Assembly (NCBI GenBank): GCA_015501585.1 | Contig: JADNRY010000081.1 | Coordinates: 1 to 64,000, forward strand | DNA: 64,000 nucleotides | Direction of reading: 5' to 3' | Source: Rhodocollybia butyracea | Lineage: Eukaryota > Basidiomycota > Agaricomycetes > Agaricales > Omphalotaceae | In this document: positions 1 to 10,663 of the stretch, piece after piece | Position numbering within the stretch: position 1 is the first letter of the stretch | Layout: each line of letters starts with the position of its first letter | The notes under the pieces: generated by a model | What the model was told of the DNA's origin: nothing | Seen by the model: the letters and a program-made list of their open reading frames with translations, nothing else | Database searches by the model: none | Translations under genes and position numbers: made by a program

Positions 1-669
1 ACAATGATTGCCAAGAAAATGTACTTCATGGTAGCATGGTGGGTTTCAGTGTGAAGCTTTGAAGCCTTGTGAAGTTGTTGGTACCAGAAAGACAGAGGCA
101 AGTTGATGCTCGACATGAAGGCGGATTCCAAGGGTAGGGAGACTTTCTGAAGGCCTCTGCAAACAACAGATACATCCAGGACTTGCAATGCACAATTCTT
201 CACTTTTCAGTGCACATGAATTCATTGCAGTCCGGCGTGCTTCATCGCGTACCGTGCGGTCCTGCTATTACTGTCATAGGTACTTTATCATGTCCTTAAC
301 AAATCGCAAAAAGAATCGAAGCGCTACCTATCTTTGTTCTTCCGCGATTTCATTTTCAAAATCCAGCACTCTAACTTGGACTTTGCATTTCGAGTTTTTC
401 AGCACATGACCACTCTGGTCAGCTGCCACTTTGGACAGATGATCAGTCAGTGTCCCTGTCGAGTTTCTAGTTCTTACAGGTGCTGGAGTTCTGAGCAGAG
501 GCCTGTGAGAACATGATTAGAAATCAGACAAGGTCCTGTGCTTCTTTCCTTCCTTCCCCCACCATCAACTTTGCTTCTGGTGACTGGTAAGGACATCTGT
601 CTACTCTATACAGCTCTGATAGCTCAAACATTGCCTCACAGCACCTCCTTTTTGACTGCACAGACTCTA
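1..669. other. No recognisable gene
   Basis: AT-rich sequence with only short open frames that show no coherent protein-like composition. It lies just upstream of a solo LTR. I see no tRNA, transposase motif or long repeat here. Confidence 0.5.
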
Positions 670-674
670 GCTTT

Positions 675-956
675 TGTTGGGATTAATAATCAATCCTGAC
701 ACCCTACAATGGTGAGATGTATGTGTTATGTGTAAATGCCCTTGTCTATATAATCAACCTAGGGGGTTGGATCAAAAGATATCATGTAATGCTTATAATG
801 GTTGAGGACACTAGGGCACTCTGTCACTACATTGATGAGATACCAAGTAGTTGTAACATGGCCAGATAGCTCAGTTGGTTAGAGCATCTTGGGATTTCAC
901 CAGAAGGTTCCTGGGTTCAATCCAGTCTGGACACTTTGTAAAATCATACTTTAACA
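675..956 (+). mobile_element. Solo LTR, family 1, carrying a tRNA-like gene
   Basis: The segment begins TGTTGGGATTAATAATC and ends CTTTAACA, so it has the TG...CA ends of an LTR. It is flanked by the perfect 5-bp direct repeat GCTTT (670-674 and 957-961), the target duplication expected from an LTR-retrotransposon integrase. The 3' third holds a tRNA-like sequence on the same strand. Relatives are at 11331-11619 (within a full TRIM), 11793-11848 (fragment) and 24221-24514. No internal region remains here, so this is a solo LTR left by LTR-LTR recombination, or a single-unit insertion. Confidence 0.85.
860..933 (+). tRNA. tRNA-like sequence inside family-1 LTR
   Basis: The acceptor stem GGCCAGA pairs with TCTGGAC except at one position. 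The D-arm is GCTC/GAGC, with a perfect Pol III A box (TAGCTCAGTTGG) and a B-box-like GGTTCAATCC. The anticodon arm is degenerate: the best stem leaves loop GATTTCA with no U33, so I assign no amino acid. This copy also has small indels in the T-arm relative to those at 11.4 and 24.4 kb. It is probably a tRNA-derived Pol III module rather than a functional tRNA. Confidence 0.5.
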
Positions 957-1159
957 GCTTTTCTCACAGAGTTCAGATCAAAGGAATTGGTGCGCTTTTT
1001 CACTGATCTAACTGATCTTTCACTGAACAGAGCCACAACACATCATAACAGATCTATACACATCTACAGCCTCTGAAGGTCGACCTAGTTGTCAGATCTT
1101 GGATATCAGGGGCTCTCAGTGTGCTTAGATCGATGTTTTTTTGCCTGTGTATAGGAGGA
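957..1159. other. No recognisable gene
   Basis: Short unique-looking spacer between the solo LTR and the large inverted repeat. No feature is supported. Confidence 0.4.
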
Positions 1160-2632
1160 GGAGGGGAGGGTATGGGAGAGATATAGTCTAAGAGGTGTAG
1201 GGTGAGAGTGGAGGATGGTGAGATAGAGAATATAAACAAGAATGAAATATCATAGAATAATGACTTGAAATTTTTATAAACATATTGGGATTTTTTACAT
1301 ATCTGTAGATTATGACAAGATTAAGCTAAGTCACAGTGCCCTGTTCTGGGTGGTCAGGGAAGCATGGGACTTACTCTGACCTAGCTGATTCAGGTCAGAC
1401 CTACTTTTAGGTCATGACCTGGGTGAACTAGGTCATGACCTACTAACCTAGGTCATGACCTGGTGAAGCTAGTTGATCCTAACCTAGGTCATGACCTGCC
1501 TAGTAGTCATGACCTCTAAGCCTAGGTCATGACCTACCTAACCTAGGTCATGACTGCACCTAGGTATGCCCACTAGGTCATGACCTACTAGGTCATACCT
1601 ACGGTACCTAGTAGACCTACCTGGCCTAGTCATGACCTAGGCCAATTTAAAAATTATCAAATTAGGAAATTTTTTCAATTTTTGCAGTGGATGAGGTCAA
1701 AGCTGTTTTTATTACAAATAAGGCAATTTTCAAACACCTTAACCGGTTTTATGTTTTTTTTAATAGAGTTAGATACATTTGGAAATTTTTATAAATTACT
1801 ATATTAGGCAATTTTATTTCAATAGACTTTTATTTCTTAATTAGGCAATTTCAAAACTTTTGCAGTGGATGAGGCCAAAGCTGTTTTCCATTGCCTAATT
1901 GAGAAGTGACAAATTTGCAGTGGATGAGGTCAAAGCTCATTTCATTACTTATTTGAAAAATGACAAATCTTTTGCAGTGGATGAGGTCAAAGCTGTTTTC
2001 ACTACCTAATTAAGAAATGACAAAACTGAACACACAAACTATGTACACTCTTTTCCTGAGGACAATAGCTTGTGGTAAACATCCAGACCTTTTGTTTATA
2101 CACAGAATAGGTTGCTCACCTAAAATGAAGCCAATCCTGTGGTGGGAAGGGGCTGGATTGCAAAATATTTTTTGGATAACCTTTTGATTGTAGTGGATGA
2201 GGCCAAAGCTGTATGCCCATAAAAGGAAATCAATGAAAAGTGTTGAGTCTAAAGATTGCTTGATATAACATGCAGATTGGCATGGATAAGGGTGATCCTT
2301 TTCATCCCCTGATACCTGATATGTTGTCTACCCTTTCTGAGTCTCAGTATATTTAGATGGCCACTGGGAGATCAGTCTTTATTGATCTTTGAACTTTCTC
2401 ATCAAAAACCCTCATTTTTTCGAAAACAGAGGATAAGTATCAGAGCATCCAGGGCAGGGTGGGCCACTGGCTTCTAGGACATTGTACCCAGGTATAATAG
2501 GTACATTTAGATGACTCAGGAGTAGCTTATACTATGCTGGGGGAGTGGGTAATAAGTGATATGTGTCTAATTAGGCATAAATTTCGCTTTTTTTGCCTGT
2601 TAAATCATTAATAGTGGGAGCTGTAGCAAGAA
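1160..2632 (-). repeat. Left arm of large inverted repeat (DIRS-associated)
   Basis: This is the reverse complement, with divergence and indels, of 2867-4258. Matching landmarks are the CT-rich tract at the outer edge, the AGGTCATGACCT palindrome cluster (1395-1640 here), the repeats of GCTTTGACCTCATCCACTGC, and the inner segment with AAAAAAGCGAAATTTATGC. Together the arms could form a hairpin of about 1.4 kb. Since the right arm runs directly into the DIRS-like gag gene, I infer that this is a terminal or leader repeat of that element family in inverted orientation. Confidence 0.8.
1395..1640. repeat. Cluster of AGGTCATGACCT palindromes, left arm
   Basis: The 12-bp perfect palindrome AGGTCATGACCT and one- or two-base variants recur roughly every 20-30 bp, separated by short CTA/GGT-rich linkers. 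The same array is in the right arm at about 3850-4035, with extra copies near 4425-4470. Confidence 0.85.
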
Positions 2633-2866
2633 AAGACTGTCTAGCTTGGCATATAGCATGCTAGGAGTACATAGATTGATATCAACACCTTTTCCTGACA
2701 ACCCCTTCCCTTATCTTGATGTACCAGTAGTCCTGGGTTCTTAAGTGTTTGATACTTGTGTCAAACTTATCATCACATCTTGAACCTCAGATAGTTGGAA
2801 TATTTGCTATAGAAATGCTATATCAAGTCCTGGTACACTATTCCTCGAGTCTCTCTGCAATCCCTT
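2633..2866. other. Spacer of the large inverted repeat
   Basis: About 230 bp between the two arms. Pairing between the arms is lost here. No open frame or RNA gene is supported. Confidence 0.5.
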
Positions 2867-4258
2867 GCTACAGCTGCCTCTATTAATGATTTGATGGTCA
2901 AAAAAGCGAATTTATGCATACATATACAGAGATCAATTATTACCCACTCCCCAGCATAGTATAGGCTACTCCTGAGTCGTCTAAATGTACCTATTATACC
3001 AGGGTACAATGTCCTACAACCCTGTGGCCCACCCTGCCCTGGATGCTCTGATACTTATCCTCTGTTTTCGAAAAAATGAGAGTTTTTGATGAGAAAGTTC
3101 AAAGATCAATAAAGACTGATCTCCCAGTGGCCATCTAAATATACCTGAGACTCAGAAAGGGTAGACAACATATCAGGGTATCAGGGGATGAAAAGGATCA
3201 CCCTTATCCATGCCAATCTGCATGTTATATCAAGCAATCTTTAGACTCAACACTTTTCATTGATTTCCTTTTATGGGCATACAGCTTTGGCCTCATCCAC
3301 TACAATCAAAGGTTATCCAAAAAATATTTTGCAATCCAGCCCCTTCCCACCACAGGATTGGCTTCATTTTAGGTGAGCAACCTATTCTGTGTATAAACAA
3401 AAGGTCTGGATGTTTACCACAAGCTATTGTCCTCAGGAAAAGAGTGTACATAGTTTGTGTGTTCAGTTTTGTCATTTCTTAATTAGGTAGTGAAAACAGC
3501 TTTGACCTCATCCACTGCAAAAGATTTGTCATTTTTCAAATAAGTAATGAAATGAGCTTTGACCTCATCCACTGCAAATTTGTCACTTCTCAATTAGGCA
3601 ATGGAAACAGCTTTGGCCTCATCCACTGCAAAAGTTTTGAAATTGCCTAATTAAGAAATAAAAGTCTATTGAAATAAAATTGCCTAATATAGTAATTTAT
3701 AAAAATTTCCAAATGTATCTAACTCTATTAAAAAAAACATAAAAACCGGTTAAGGTGTTTGAAAATTGCCTTATTTGGTAATAAAAACAGCTTTGACCTC
3801 ATCCACTGCAAAAATTGAAAAATTTCCTAATTTAGTAATTTTTAAATTGGCCTAGGTCATGACCTAGGCCAGGTAGGTCATGACCTAGTTCACCCAGGTC
3901 ATGACCTAGGCTAGGTAGGTCATGACCTAGGTTAGGTAGGTCATGACCTGGGTAAACTAGGTCATGACCTACCTAACGGTCATAACCTAGGTTAGGTAGG
4001 TCATGACCTAGTTCACCCAGGTCATGACCTGAATCAGCTAGGTCAGGTAAGTCCCATGCTTCCCTGACCACCCAGAACAGGGCACTGTGGCTTAGCTTAA
4101 TCTTGTCATAATCTACAGATATGTAAAAAATCCCAATATGTTTCTAAAAATTTCAAGTCATTATTCTATGATATTTCATTCTTGTTTATATTCTCTATCT
4201 CACCATCCTCCACTCTCACCCTACACCTCTTAGACTATATCTCTCCCATACCCTCCTC
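2867..4258 (+). repeat. Right arm of large inverted repeat (DIRS-like 5' region)
   Basis: The reverse complement of the left arm. Reading rightwards it contains the AAAAAAGCGAATTTATGC segment, several GCTTTGACCTCATCCACTGC units (near 3285, 3500, 3560, 3612 and 3790), the AGGTCATGACCT cluster and a CT-rich stretch, then leads into a gag-like gene at 4574. A third copy in the same orientation is at 12645-14370. Both plus-orientation copies end in a similar segment with CAATGTAACA and GACTGAACTG, supporting one repeat unit of about 1.6 kb. Confidence 0.75.
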
Positions 4259-4573
4259 CTCCCAGACTATACCCTCTCCTCCTCCTCCTACACCATACCC
4301 TCCCTCACCTAGACTATGCCCTCCCCACCTAGACCATGCCCTGCCCCACCTAGGCCATATCCTATCTCACCCCAGGCCATGACCTACCAACCCCAGGAAA
4401 AGACCAACCTGACCTAGGTCATGACCAATTTTTTAGGTCATGACCTAAATCCCAGGTCATGACCTAGCTGCCCGGGTTTTGCCTAGGTTTTTGGGTCTTT
4501 TTAGTAAGGTCAATGTAACAAAAGTGTAGACTAATAAGACCAAATATGTGGGTGACTGAACTGTTCAGCTCAG
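4259..4573 (+). other. Pyrimidine-rich leader of the DIRS-like element
   Basis: Degenerate tandem units of the form CACCTAGACCATGCCCT, then a few more AGGTCATGACCT-type palindromes (4425-4470), then the conserved CAATGTAACA/GACTGAACTG segment shared with about 14305-14360. It probably corresponds to the element's 5' untranslated region. Confidence 0.5.
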
Positions 4574-5251
4574 ATGTTTGCTGAGCCACTCCCTCAGTCC
4601 CTACTTCGCCTTATCATCAAGGACAAGTATGTGGACTTTGAGAAGGTCCATGCTGCTGTCACTGGATTCAGTTTCCTCTATGATGATAGCAAGGACTTTG
4701 GTACAGAGTTTAAGCTGGTTAGGAAAGAGCAGTCTATTAAGAGCCTCCCAGTCACTACTGAGTCACAGTGGCTTCGAGTTTTTGAGGCTTGGCTTGTTCC
4801 TCTGCTCAAGATCTATCCTAACAGGCAGAGTAAGCTTATTGCCTATAAAGCTCAGATTCAAGAGCTGTTCAGAGTTACTCCCAATGATCCATCTATGGCC
4901 ATCAGGGTGGATAGAGAGGCTCGCCAAAAGGCCTCCAATACACCCTTTGATCTTGGGAACTTTGAGAGCCTTAGGCTCATTGTCCTCAAGGAGATGCTTT
5001 CTACCACTTCTAAAAAGAGATCTGCTCCTTCTTCATCTTCTACCACTTCCAAATTGCCTTCTAAGCGCCATGATACACCTTGTATCTTGTGGAATGAAGA
5101 TAGGTGCTCAGATCCTTGTAGCAATAACAGGAAACATGGCTATTGCAGTGAGTGTGGTGAAGCCCACAGAGCCATTAACAGTCAGTCATGCTACTCAAAG
5201 CTCACTGAAAGACGTCGAAATCAGAGTAGAAACCGCCCTCAAAGGTCCTAG
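4574..5251 (+). CDS. Gag-like ORF1 of a DIRS-like retroelement
   Basis: An open frame of 225 codons. The first 150 residues are an alpha-helix-rich region without a motif I can name. A serine/lysine-rich linker follows, then a Cys/His cluster (C-x7-C-x3-C and CSECGEAHRAINSQSC), fitting a nucleic-acid-binding zinc knuckle. The position directly upstream of reverse transcriptase and tyrosine-recombinase remnants on the same strand fits the gag-like ORF of fungal DIRS elements. The start is the first ATG of the frame. The frame is uninterrupted, unlike the downstream pol. Function is inferred from context and the zinc cluster. Confidence 0.6.
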   Translation: MFAEPLPQSLLRLIIKDKYVDFEKVHAAVTGFSFLYDDSKDFGTEFKLVRKEQSIKSLPVTTESQWLRVFEAWLVPLLKIYPNRQSKLIAYKAQIQELFRVTPNDPSMAIRVDREARQKASNTPFDLGNFESLRLIVLKEMLSTTSKKRSAPSSSSTTSKLPSKRHDTPCILWNEDRCSDPCSNNRKHGYCSECGEAHRAINSQSCYSKLTERRRNQSRNRPQRS

Positions 5252-5543
5252 ATCACTAGCAGGTACTAAGAGGACTGAGTGATCTAACACCTGCACCTCG
5301 CTTCAGAAGGGGTTATTTTATGGTCTTCTTCATCTCATTCATCTCATATCACTCCTCCCAGTATCTCTTCTACTTATTCTGCACCTCCTTTGCCTTCACC
5401 TCCTCTACATCTCTTGAACAATCCTCAGACCCAATCAACTCTTAAAGCTATGGCTCCTTACATTAAAGTAGAAACTCCTTTCAATGTGGACCGCTTAGAG
5501 CTCCTGCTCTCATCCTATCCCAATCAGCCATTTGTAGCCTCTG

Positions 5544-5680
5544 TTATGTGCTCCCTTAGAGAGGGATTCTGGCCTTTCTATGATGCTGAATGGGCAGAAG
5601 AGTCGAAACAAAGGATTGAGAACTATGTCACTGAGCCAGATGATTTTACTGCACTCAGAGCTCACAGAGATCAGGAAGTT
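5544..5680 (+). repeat. 137-bp direct duplication, copy 1
   Basis: Near-identical to 5761-5897 (a few substitutions). Both encode the same DIRS pol segment (LREGFWPFYDAEWAEESKQR). The two copies flank an 81-bp inverted LTR shard. Confidence 0.9.
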
Positions 5681-5682
5681 AC

Positions 5683-5763
5683 TGTTGGAGGAAACTGCAC
5701 TTGTTGAAGTTAAACACACTGGAGCGCCCTTCAGCTAACCCAAGCAGTGTGATACCTGTCTTA
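5683..5763 (-). mobile_element. Inverted 81-bp shard of the Copia-1 LTR 3' end
   Basis: The sequence beginning TGTTGGAGGAAACTGCAC is the reverse complement of the last 81 bp of the LTR at 10641-11137. It sits between two copies of the same 137-bp DIRS segment, so it arrived with a local duplication rather than by normal integration. Confidence 0.85.
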
Positions 5764-5897
5764 TGCGCTCCCTTAGAGAGGGATTCTGGCCTTTCTATGA
5801 TGCTGAATGGGCAGAAGAGTCTAAACAAAGGATTGAAAACTATGTCAATGAGCCAGATGATTTTACTGCACTCAGAGCTCACAGAGATCAGGAAGTT
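5761..5897 (+). repeat. 137-bp direct duplication, copy 2
   Basis: The second copy of 5544-5680. The reading frame resumes here and continues into the RT remnant through a TGA codon at 5910-5912. Confidence 0.9.
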
Positions 5898-7468
5898 GCA
5901 GCTGGGAGATGATCTGAAGCATTACCAGAGGACTTTGTCCTTCTATCTGGTATGAAGGTTTCCCCAATGTTTGTAGTCTGGCAGAAGGGAAAACCTCGAG
6001 TTGTTATGGACCAGACTAGCTCTGGTCTGAATGATAACATTCCAAAAGCTGAGGGGAAGGTCAAGTATGATGATATGCACACTTTTGGTCAGGTTCTCAA
6101 TGATGTGCTGAAGGAGCATCCAACTGAAGAACTGATCCTGTTTAAGAGTGATGTTGCTAAGGCATACATCAGGGATAATCCTGCTGTTCGTGCTGAGCTG
6201 CAGCTAGCAGCTATTAGACTTCGTCAAACACACCTTTTAGAGGCCCTGGGTGAGCAGAGTCGCCGGAATGGCCACTCTGTTCGCCCTCCAATGGACATGA
6301 ACATATTGGATGCTCTTGTTCTGTTTCTCCAATCTCATGCCATTGAACAATCAACTAAGAACAACTATTCTACAGGTGCTAAGGACTATATTCGCTTCTG
6401 CACCTCTCATAACCTCTCTCTGGACCCTACACCAACCACACTATCTCGTTACATTGCCTACACTTCCAAACACATTGCCTCTGGGCCTAAATATCTCACT
6501 GGAGCAAGACATTACTTGAAACAGCTCTATCCTCACTTTGATGAATCCAGATCTGACCCTTTAGTTCAAGCTACTATTAGAGGGTCTAAGAAGGTCAGAG
6601 CTGACCCAGTGAAGCAAAAACCTCCTCTTAGAACCTCTCATATCATGCAATTCTATGAAAGGAGACATCTTTCTTACAACCATCTTCTGTTTGCAACTCT
6701 GATGAGTTGTGCCTTCTATGGGTGTCACAGAATTGGAGAACTCACTATTCCTAATCAGAAATCACTGTTTGACTGGAGGAAGATTATCAAGAGAGCTTCA
6801 CTCAAGCTTGAGTCCATGCAAGCTGGTTATCATCTTCCATATCACAAGGGTGATCCTTTCTATCAAGGAACTGAGATTCTCTTTTGTACACAGACACAGG
6901 TGCCACTTCTCATATGACACCTCATAAACACTGGATTCGAAATTACACTCCTCACAGAGTCCCTATTCGTCTTGCAGATCATACTGTAGTGTATTCAGAA
7001 GGCATTGGCGAAGTTTTATTTACCCCTGTTGTTAATGGCAAAGAAGTTAGAGATGTTTTGTTTCTAGAGTATTACATGTCCCTGCACTTAATAATAATCT
7101 CCTCTCAGTTCTTTACTTGACTAAACACAAAGGCTTTACTGTACAAATTCTTAGAGATACTATGGAGTTCTCACTTAATGGTTCTGTCCTGTTCACTGCT
7201 TCAGTTAATAATAAATCTGTTGGTTATCTTAATGGACATACTGTTAGTACAGAAGCTGAATGTGCACATGTTGGGTCGACTCTACCTCTTGATCTTGAGC
7301 TGTGGCATAGACGCTTCTTTCACTACAATCTGAGTGATGTTAGCAAGCTGTCTAAAAATCGGTTGGTTGAGGGCTTTAAACTCGATTCTAGTGCAAAGCC
7401 AGACCCAGTATGTGAACCATGTCTTGGTGGAAAGATGCATGCCAATCCTTTTCCTAGCAGTGAAACTC

Positions 7469-7764
7469 TGTTAGAGAAATCAGGTGACCAGGATCAAGGA
7501 GTACCTTGTCCCAAATCAAGTGACCTTGAAACAGGAGGGAAATAAATGTTGACACTAGCTGGGATTGAACCAGCGACCACACAGTACTCTAGACTGGTGC
7601 TCTAACCAACTGAGCTATAGTGCCGATGGTTAGAGTATGGATGTTAAGCCATATATCACTATGAGGATTGTTAGTCACTCAACTGGCCCACATTCATGTT
7701 GTACTGAAGCGGTTAGTCTTAGTACTAGAATGATGTAACCAGGGTCCAATTGCTAATGCCAACA
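7469..7764 (-). mobile_element. LTR-like insertion, family 2, carrying a tRNA-like gene
   Basis: A 296-bp unit with ends TGTTAG...CCAACA. It is flanked by the perfect 5-bp direct repeat AACTC (7464-7468, 7765-7769). Removing unit and one repeat rejoins the Copia reading frame (SSETL to TRAFEILELVH), so this is a clean insertion into Copia-1 pol. A near-identical copy with a different target duplication is at 23392-23687. It reads in the LTR sense on the minus strand (TGTTGGCATTAGCAATTG), by analogy with family 1. No other part of a retroelement is present. Confidence 0.9.
7550..7624 (-). tRNA. tRNA-like gene in family-2 LTR (anticodon position AGA)
   Basis: A cloverleaf is readable. Acceptor GGCACTA pairs with TAGTGTC (one G-T pair). 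D-arm is GCTC/GAGC, anticodon stem CAGT/ACTG with loop CTAGAGT (U33 present, anticodon AGA), T-stem GCTGG/CCAGC with loop TTCAATC, discriminator A. A box TAGCTCAGTTGG and B box GGTTCAATCCC are good. AGA would decode serine, but serine tRNAs need a long variable arm and this has a 6-base one, so charging identity is doubtful. Confidence 0.65.
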
Positions 7765-10481
7765 AACTCGTGCTTTTGAAATTTTAGAACTTGTTCATAT
7801 GGATGTACATGATACTGGTGTAATCTCGCCTTCTGGCTACCGCTACTGGATCCCCTTTATCTGCGACAAATCACGCTTCAGAGCAGTTGTACTACTTAAA
7901 AAGAAGAGTGAAGCTTTTGGTGCATTCAAGCGGTTTAAGGCCTGGGCGGAAAACTCTACTGGTAAAAAGATCAAGAAGATCAGACATGACAAAGGTGGCG
8001 AGTTTATATCCAAGGAATTTGAACAGTTCTTACAGCACGAGGGTATTGAAGTACAACGGACAACCAGGAATCGACCTCAGCAGAATGGAGTTGCTGAACG
8101 GCTTAACCGGACATTGGCTGAATTACTGACTGCTATGCTACTGGAATCGGGTTTACCAAAGACATTTTGGGCTGAATGCCTGGCTGCGCTTGTTTATGTG
8201 TTAAATCGATGCCCAACGTCTGCTGTTCCAGATGTCACTCCTTTTGAAGCCTGGTATAAAATTAAGCCTAAAGTTGACAATCTGCGTGTCTGGGGATGCA
8301 TTGCTTATGTGCATATTCAAAAGGACAAGAGGCCTCACTTTGGTTCACATATGGAGAAGTGTGTGTTTATTGGGTACCCTGAGGGAGTTAAAGGCTGGAA
8401 GTTCTGGAATCCTGTCACTAAAAAGGTCATTATCAGTGAACGTGCAGAATTTGACGAAAGATTCATGTATGGATCCAAGTCACCTAATCAGCCTGCCCTT
8501 CGTCGAGACCATACTCCTGTGACTAGTTCTGAACCATCTGCTACTCCCAAACCACCAGCCAGTACCACTAATGACTTGTTCACACCTCCTTCTCAATATG
8601 ATGACTCTGAATCTGAAACTGACTCTGTGGATGAAGAGGATATGCCTCCCCTTAACCACCCACCCGCCCCTGCTCTTGATCCTGAACCAGAACCAGAAAT
8701 ACCAGTAACTGAGGATGACGAATCTGATGGGCAACCCTTAGCTTTGAGACGACCTGCTCGTGCTCGCAAACCTCCTGGTAGATGGTGGGAAGTTAAACCT
8801 TCTTCTCAGGGCAATGCCCACAACAACAACCCTCATGATCACTCTGACAACTACGATGGTGATGTAGAGGAACAAGGACATGCTGCAGCAGCTTGTGTAG
8901 AACCTCGTAATTATCGAGATGCTATGCGCAGTCCTGAAGCCTTTAAATGGGAAGAAGCAATGAACGATGAGATCTCTGCTCATCTTGCTAATGGCACTTG
9001 GGATATCATTGACTTACCACCAGGAGAAAAAAGCTATTGGGTCGACTTGGGTATTTCACATTAAACACAATGCTGATGGCTCTATTGAGCGGTTTAAAGC
9101 ACGCTTGTGTGCTCAAGGCTTCAGCCAAAGACCTGGATTCGACTATCTCGAAACCTATGCTTCAACTCTCCGCTGGTCCTCATTACGCATTGTACTTGCT
9201 CTTGCCGCCATTGATGATATGGAGCTTCGCTCTGTTGATATCTCACATGCGTTTATCAATTCTGATATTGACACTACTATCTACATGAGACAGCCCGAGG
9301 GTTTCAAGCAAGGTGGACCAGAGAAAGTTTGCAGGCTAAACAAGTCCCTATATGGGTTAAAGCAGTCGCCCCGTCTTTGGAGTGAGAAACTCTGTGGTGT
9401 GTTTGCCAAGCTTGGCTTTAAACGCCTAGAGTCTGATCCATGCGTTTACATGTTTCAACGCGGTAACCTTAAAGTGATTGTTCCAGTTTGGGTAGATGAT
9501 ATCACTCTTGCTTGTAAAGACTCTGGTGTAATAGATCAATTTGTCCATGATCTACAGAAAGAACTTAAACTCCGTGACTTGGGCAGTACCGACTTCTTAC
9601 TTGGATTGGGAATCAGACGTGACCGCCAAAATCATAAACTCTATCTTAATGCCCGGCAATACATCCTGCGTAAACTTGACGAATTTGGCATGCAGGACTC
9701 TAAACCTGTTCACACTCCCATGAATCCCAATGTTACACTATCCAAAGATGACTGCCCACAAACACCAGAGGAGAAAGAAGAGATGATCAACATCCCCTAC
9801 ATGTCGGCAGTTGGCTCCCTATTGTTCTTGGCTATGATCCTTCGAGTTGACACTGCTTATCATAAGCATGTGGTGTCTTGACCCGTTTCAACTCTAATCC
9901 GGGCATGCTCACTGGATTGCTGTAAAGCACTTGTGGCGCTATTTGAAGGGATCTATTGATTACGAGTTGGAATTAGGGCCAGATCCTGATGCCCCCGACC
10001 TGATCACTGCTATTAGTGACTCAGACTTGGGTGGTAACAAAGACAATGGGAAGTCAACTACTGGATACATCATAAAGGTTGGATCAGGTGCTGTTAGCTG
10101 GAGTAGTAAACTACAACCTGTGGTTACTCTATCCTCTACTGAAGCCGAGTTTGTGGCATCAAATGCAGTGGGCAAAGAAGTGTTGGCAATTCGTTCTCTC
10201 CTTACTGAGCTTGGGTATAAAGTCGGCTGTCCTACCATTATCCATGTCGACAATCAATCCTCCATCCAAGTTGCCAAGAATCCAGAACATCATGGCAGAA
10301 TGAAGCACCTTGACAGGACTTTCTACTGGCTCAGAGAACAAGTTGTACATGGAAAATTGTTACCTTCTTATCTGCCCACTGAGGATAATCCAGCTGACCT
10401 GCTCACAAAGGCCCTTGCCAAACCAAAGGTGGAAAAGTTCCGATCTTTGATTGGACTTGTGAAACCATCCCTTCCTTAATT

Positions 10482-10663
10482 TGAAGGAAACACTATGTTG
10501 GGGGGTTGTGTGTGTGATGGACTTGCAGAAGTGTTCCATCAGGGGGTTGTGTTGAGTGTACATAGTGCTGTCTGAAGGAAACACTATGTTGGGGGGTTGT
10601 GTGTGTGATGGACTTGCAGAAGTGTTCCATCAGGGGGTTGTGTTGAGTGTACATAGTGCTGTC
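10482..10663 (+). repeat. 91-bp tandem duplication across polypurine tract and LTR start
   Basis: Units 10482-10572 and 10573-10663 are essentially identical. Each has a G-rich tract ending GGGGGTTG followed by the first 23 bp of the LTR (TGTTGAGTGTACATAGTGCT). The 3' end of the element therefore has two polypurine-tract/LTR-start junctions in tandem. Confidence 0.9.

Larger units (their letters stand above)
5390..6884 (+). pseudogene. DIRS-like pol remnant: RT fragment joined to tyrosine recombinase
   Basis: The upstream frame from 5390 resumes at 5952 after an inserted LTR shard and an in-frame TGA at 5910-5912. Residues after 5952 match the start of an RT palm (KPRVVMDQTSSGLND, then LILFKSDVAKAY), but most of the RT and all of the RNase H are missing. 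Directly after comes about 230 residues resembling a DIRS tyrosine recombinase: an N-terminal core-binding region (DALVLFLQSHAIEQSTKNNY) and the start of the catalytic domain (CHRIGELT). It is cut at about 6885, where Copia protease sequence begins. The element is dead: internal deletion, stop codon and lost 3' end. Confidence 0.7.
6885..10479 (+). pseudogene. Copia-1 pol (5'-truncated): protease, integrase, RT, RNase H
   Basis: The frame starts inside the aspartic protease (DTGATSHMTPHKH), so gag is missing. The GAG-pre-integrase region follows (LWHRRFFHYN, then CEPCLGGKMH). A 296-bp LTR insertion interrupts at 7469. From 7799 comes the integrase core (RHDKGGEF, then RPQQNGVAERLNRTLAE), an acidic linker and the RT start. 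A one-base frameshift near 9040 moves to the frame holding VDISHAFINSDI and the catalytic VWVDDITLA. Another frameshift near 9865 precedes RNase H (LSSTEAEFVA, VDNQSSIQVA), which ends at 10479. Another indel lies near 7065. The domain order is that of Ty1/Copia. The copy is non-functional. Confidence 0.85.

Noticed and set aside
1395..1640. CRISPR array
   Set aside because: The repeats are 12-bp self-palindromes with similar, non-unique spacers in a eukaryotic retroelement. No array geometry or cas genes.
1395..4035. Nuclear hormone receptor response elements
   Set aside because: AGGTCA inverted repeats match the animal motif by sequence only. Fungi lack those receptors, so no such function is claimed.
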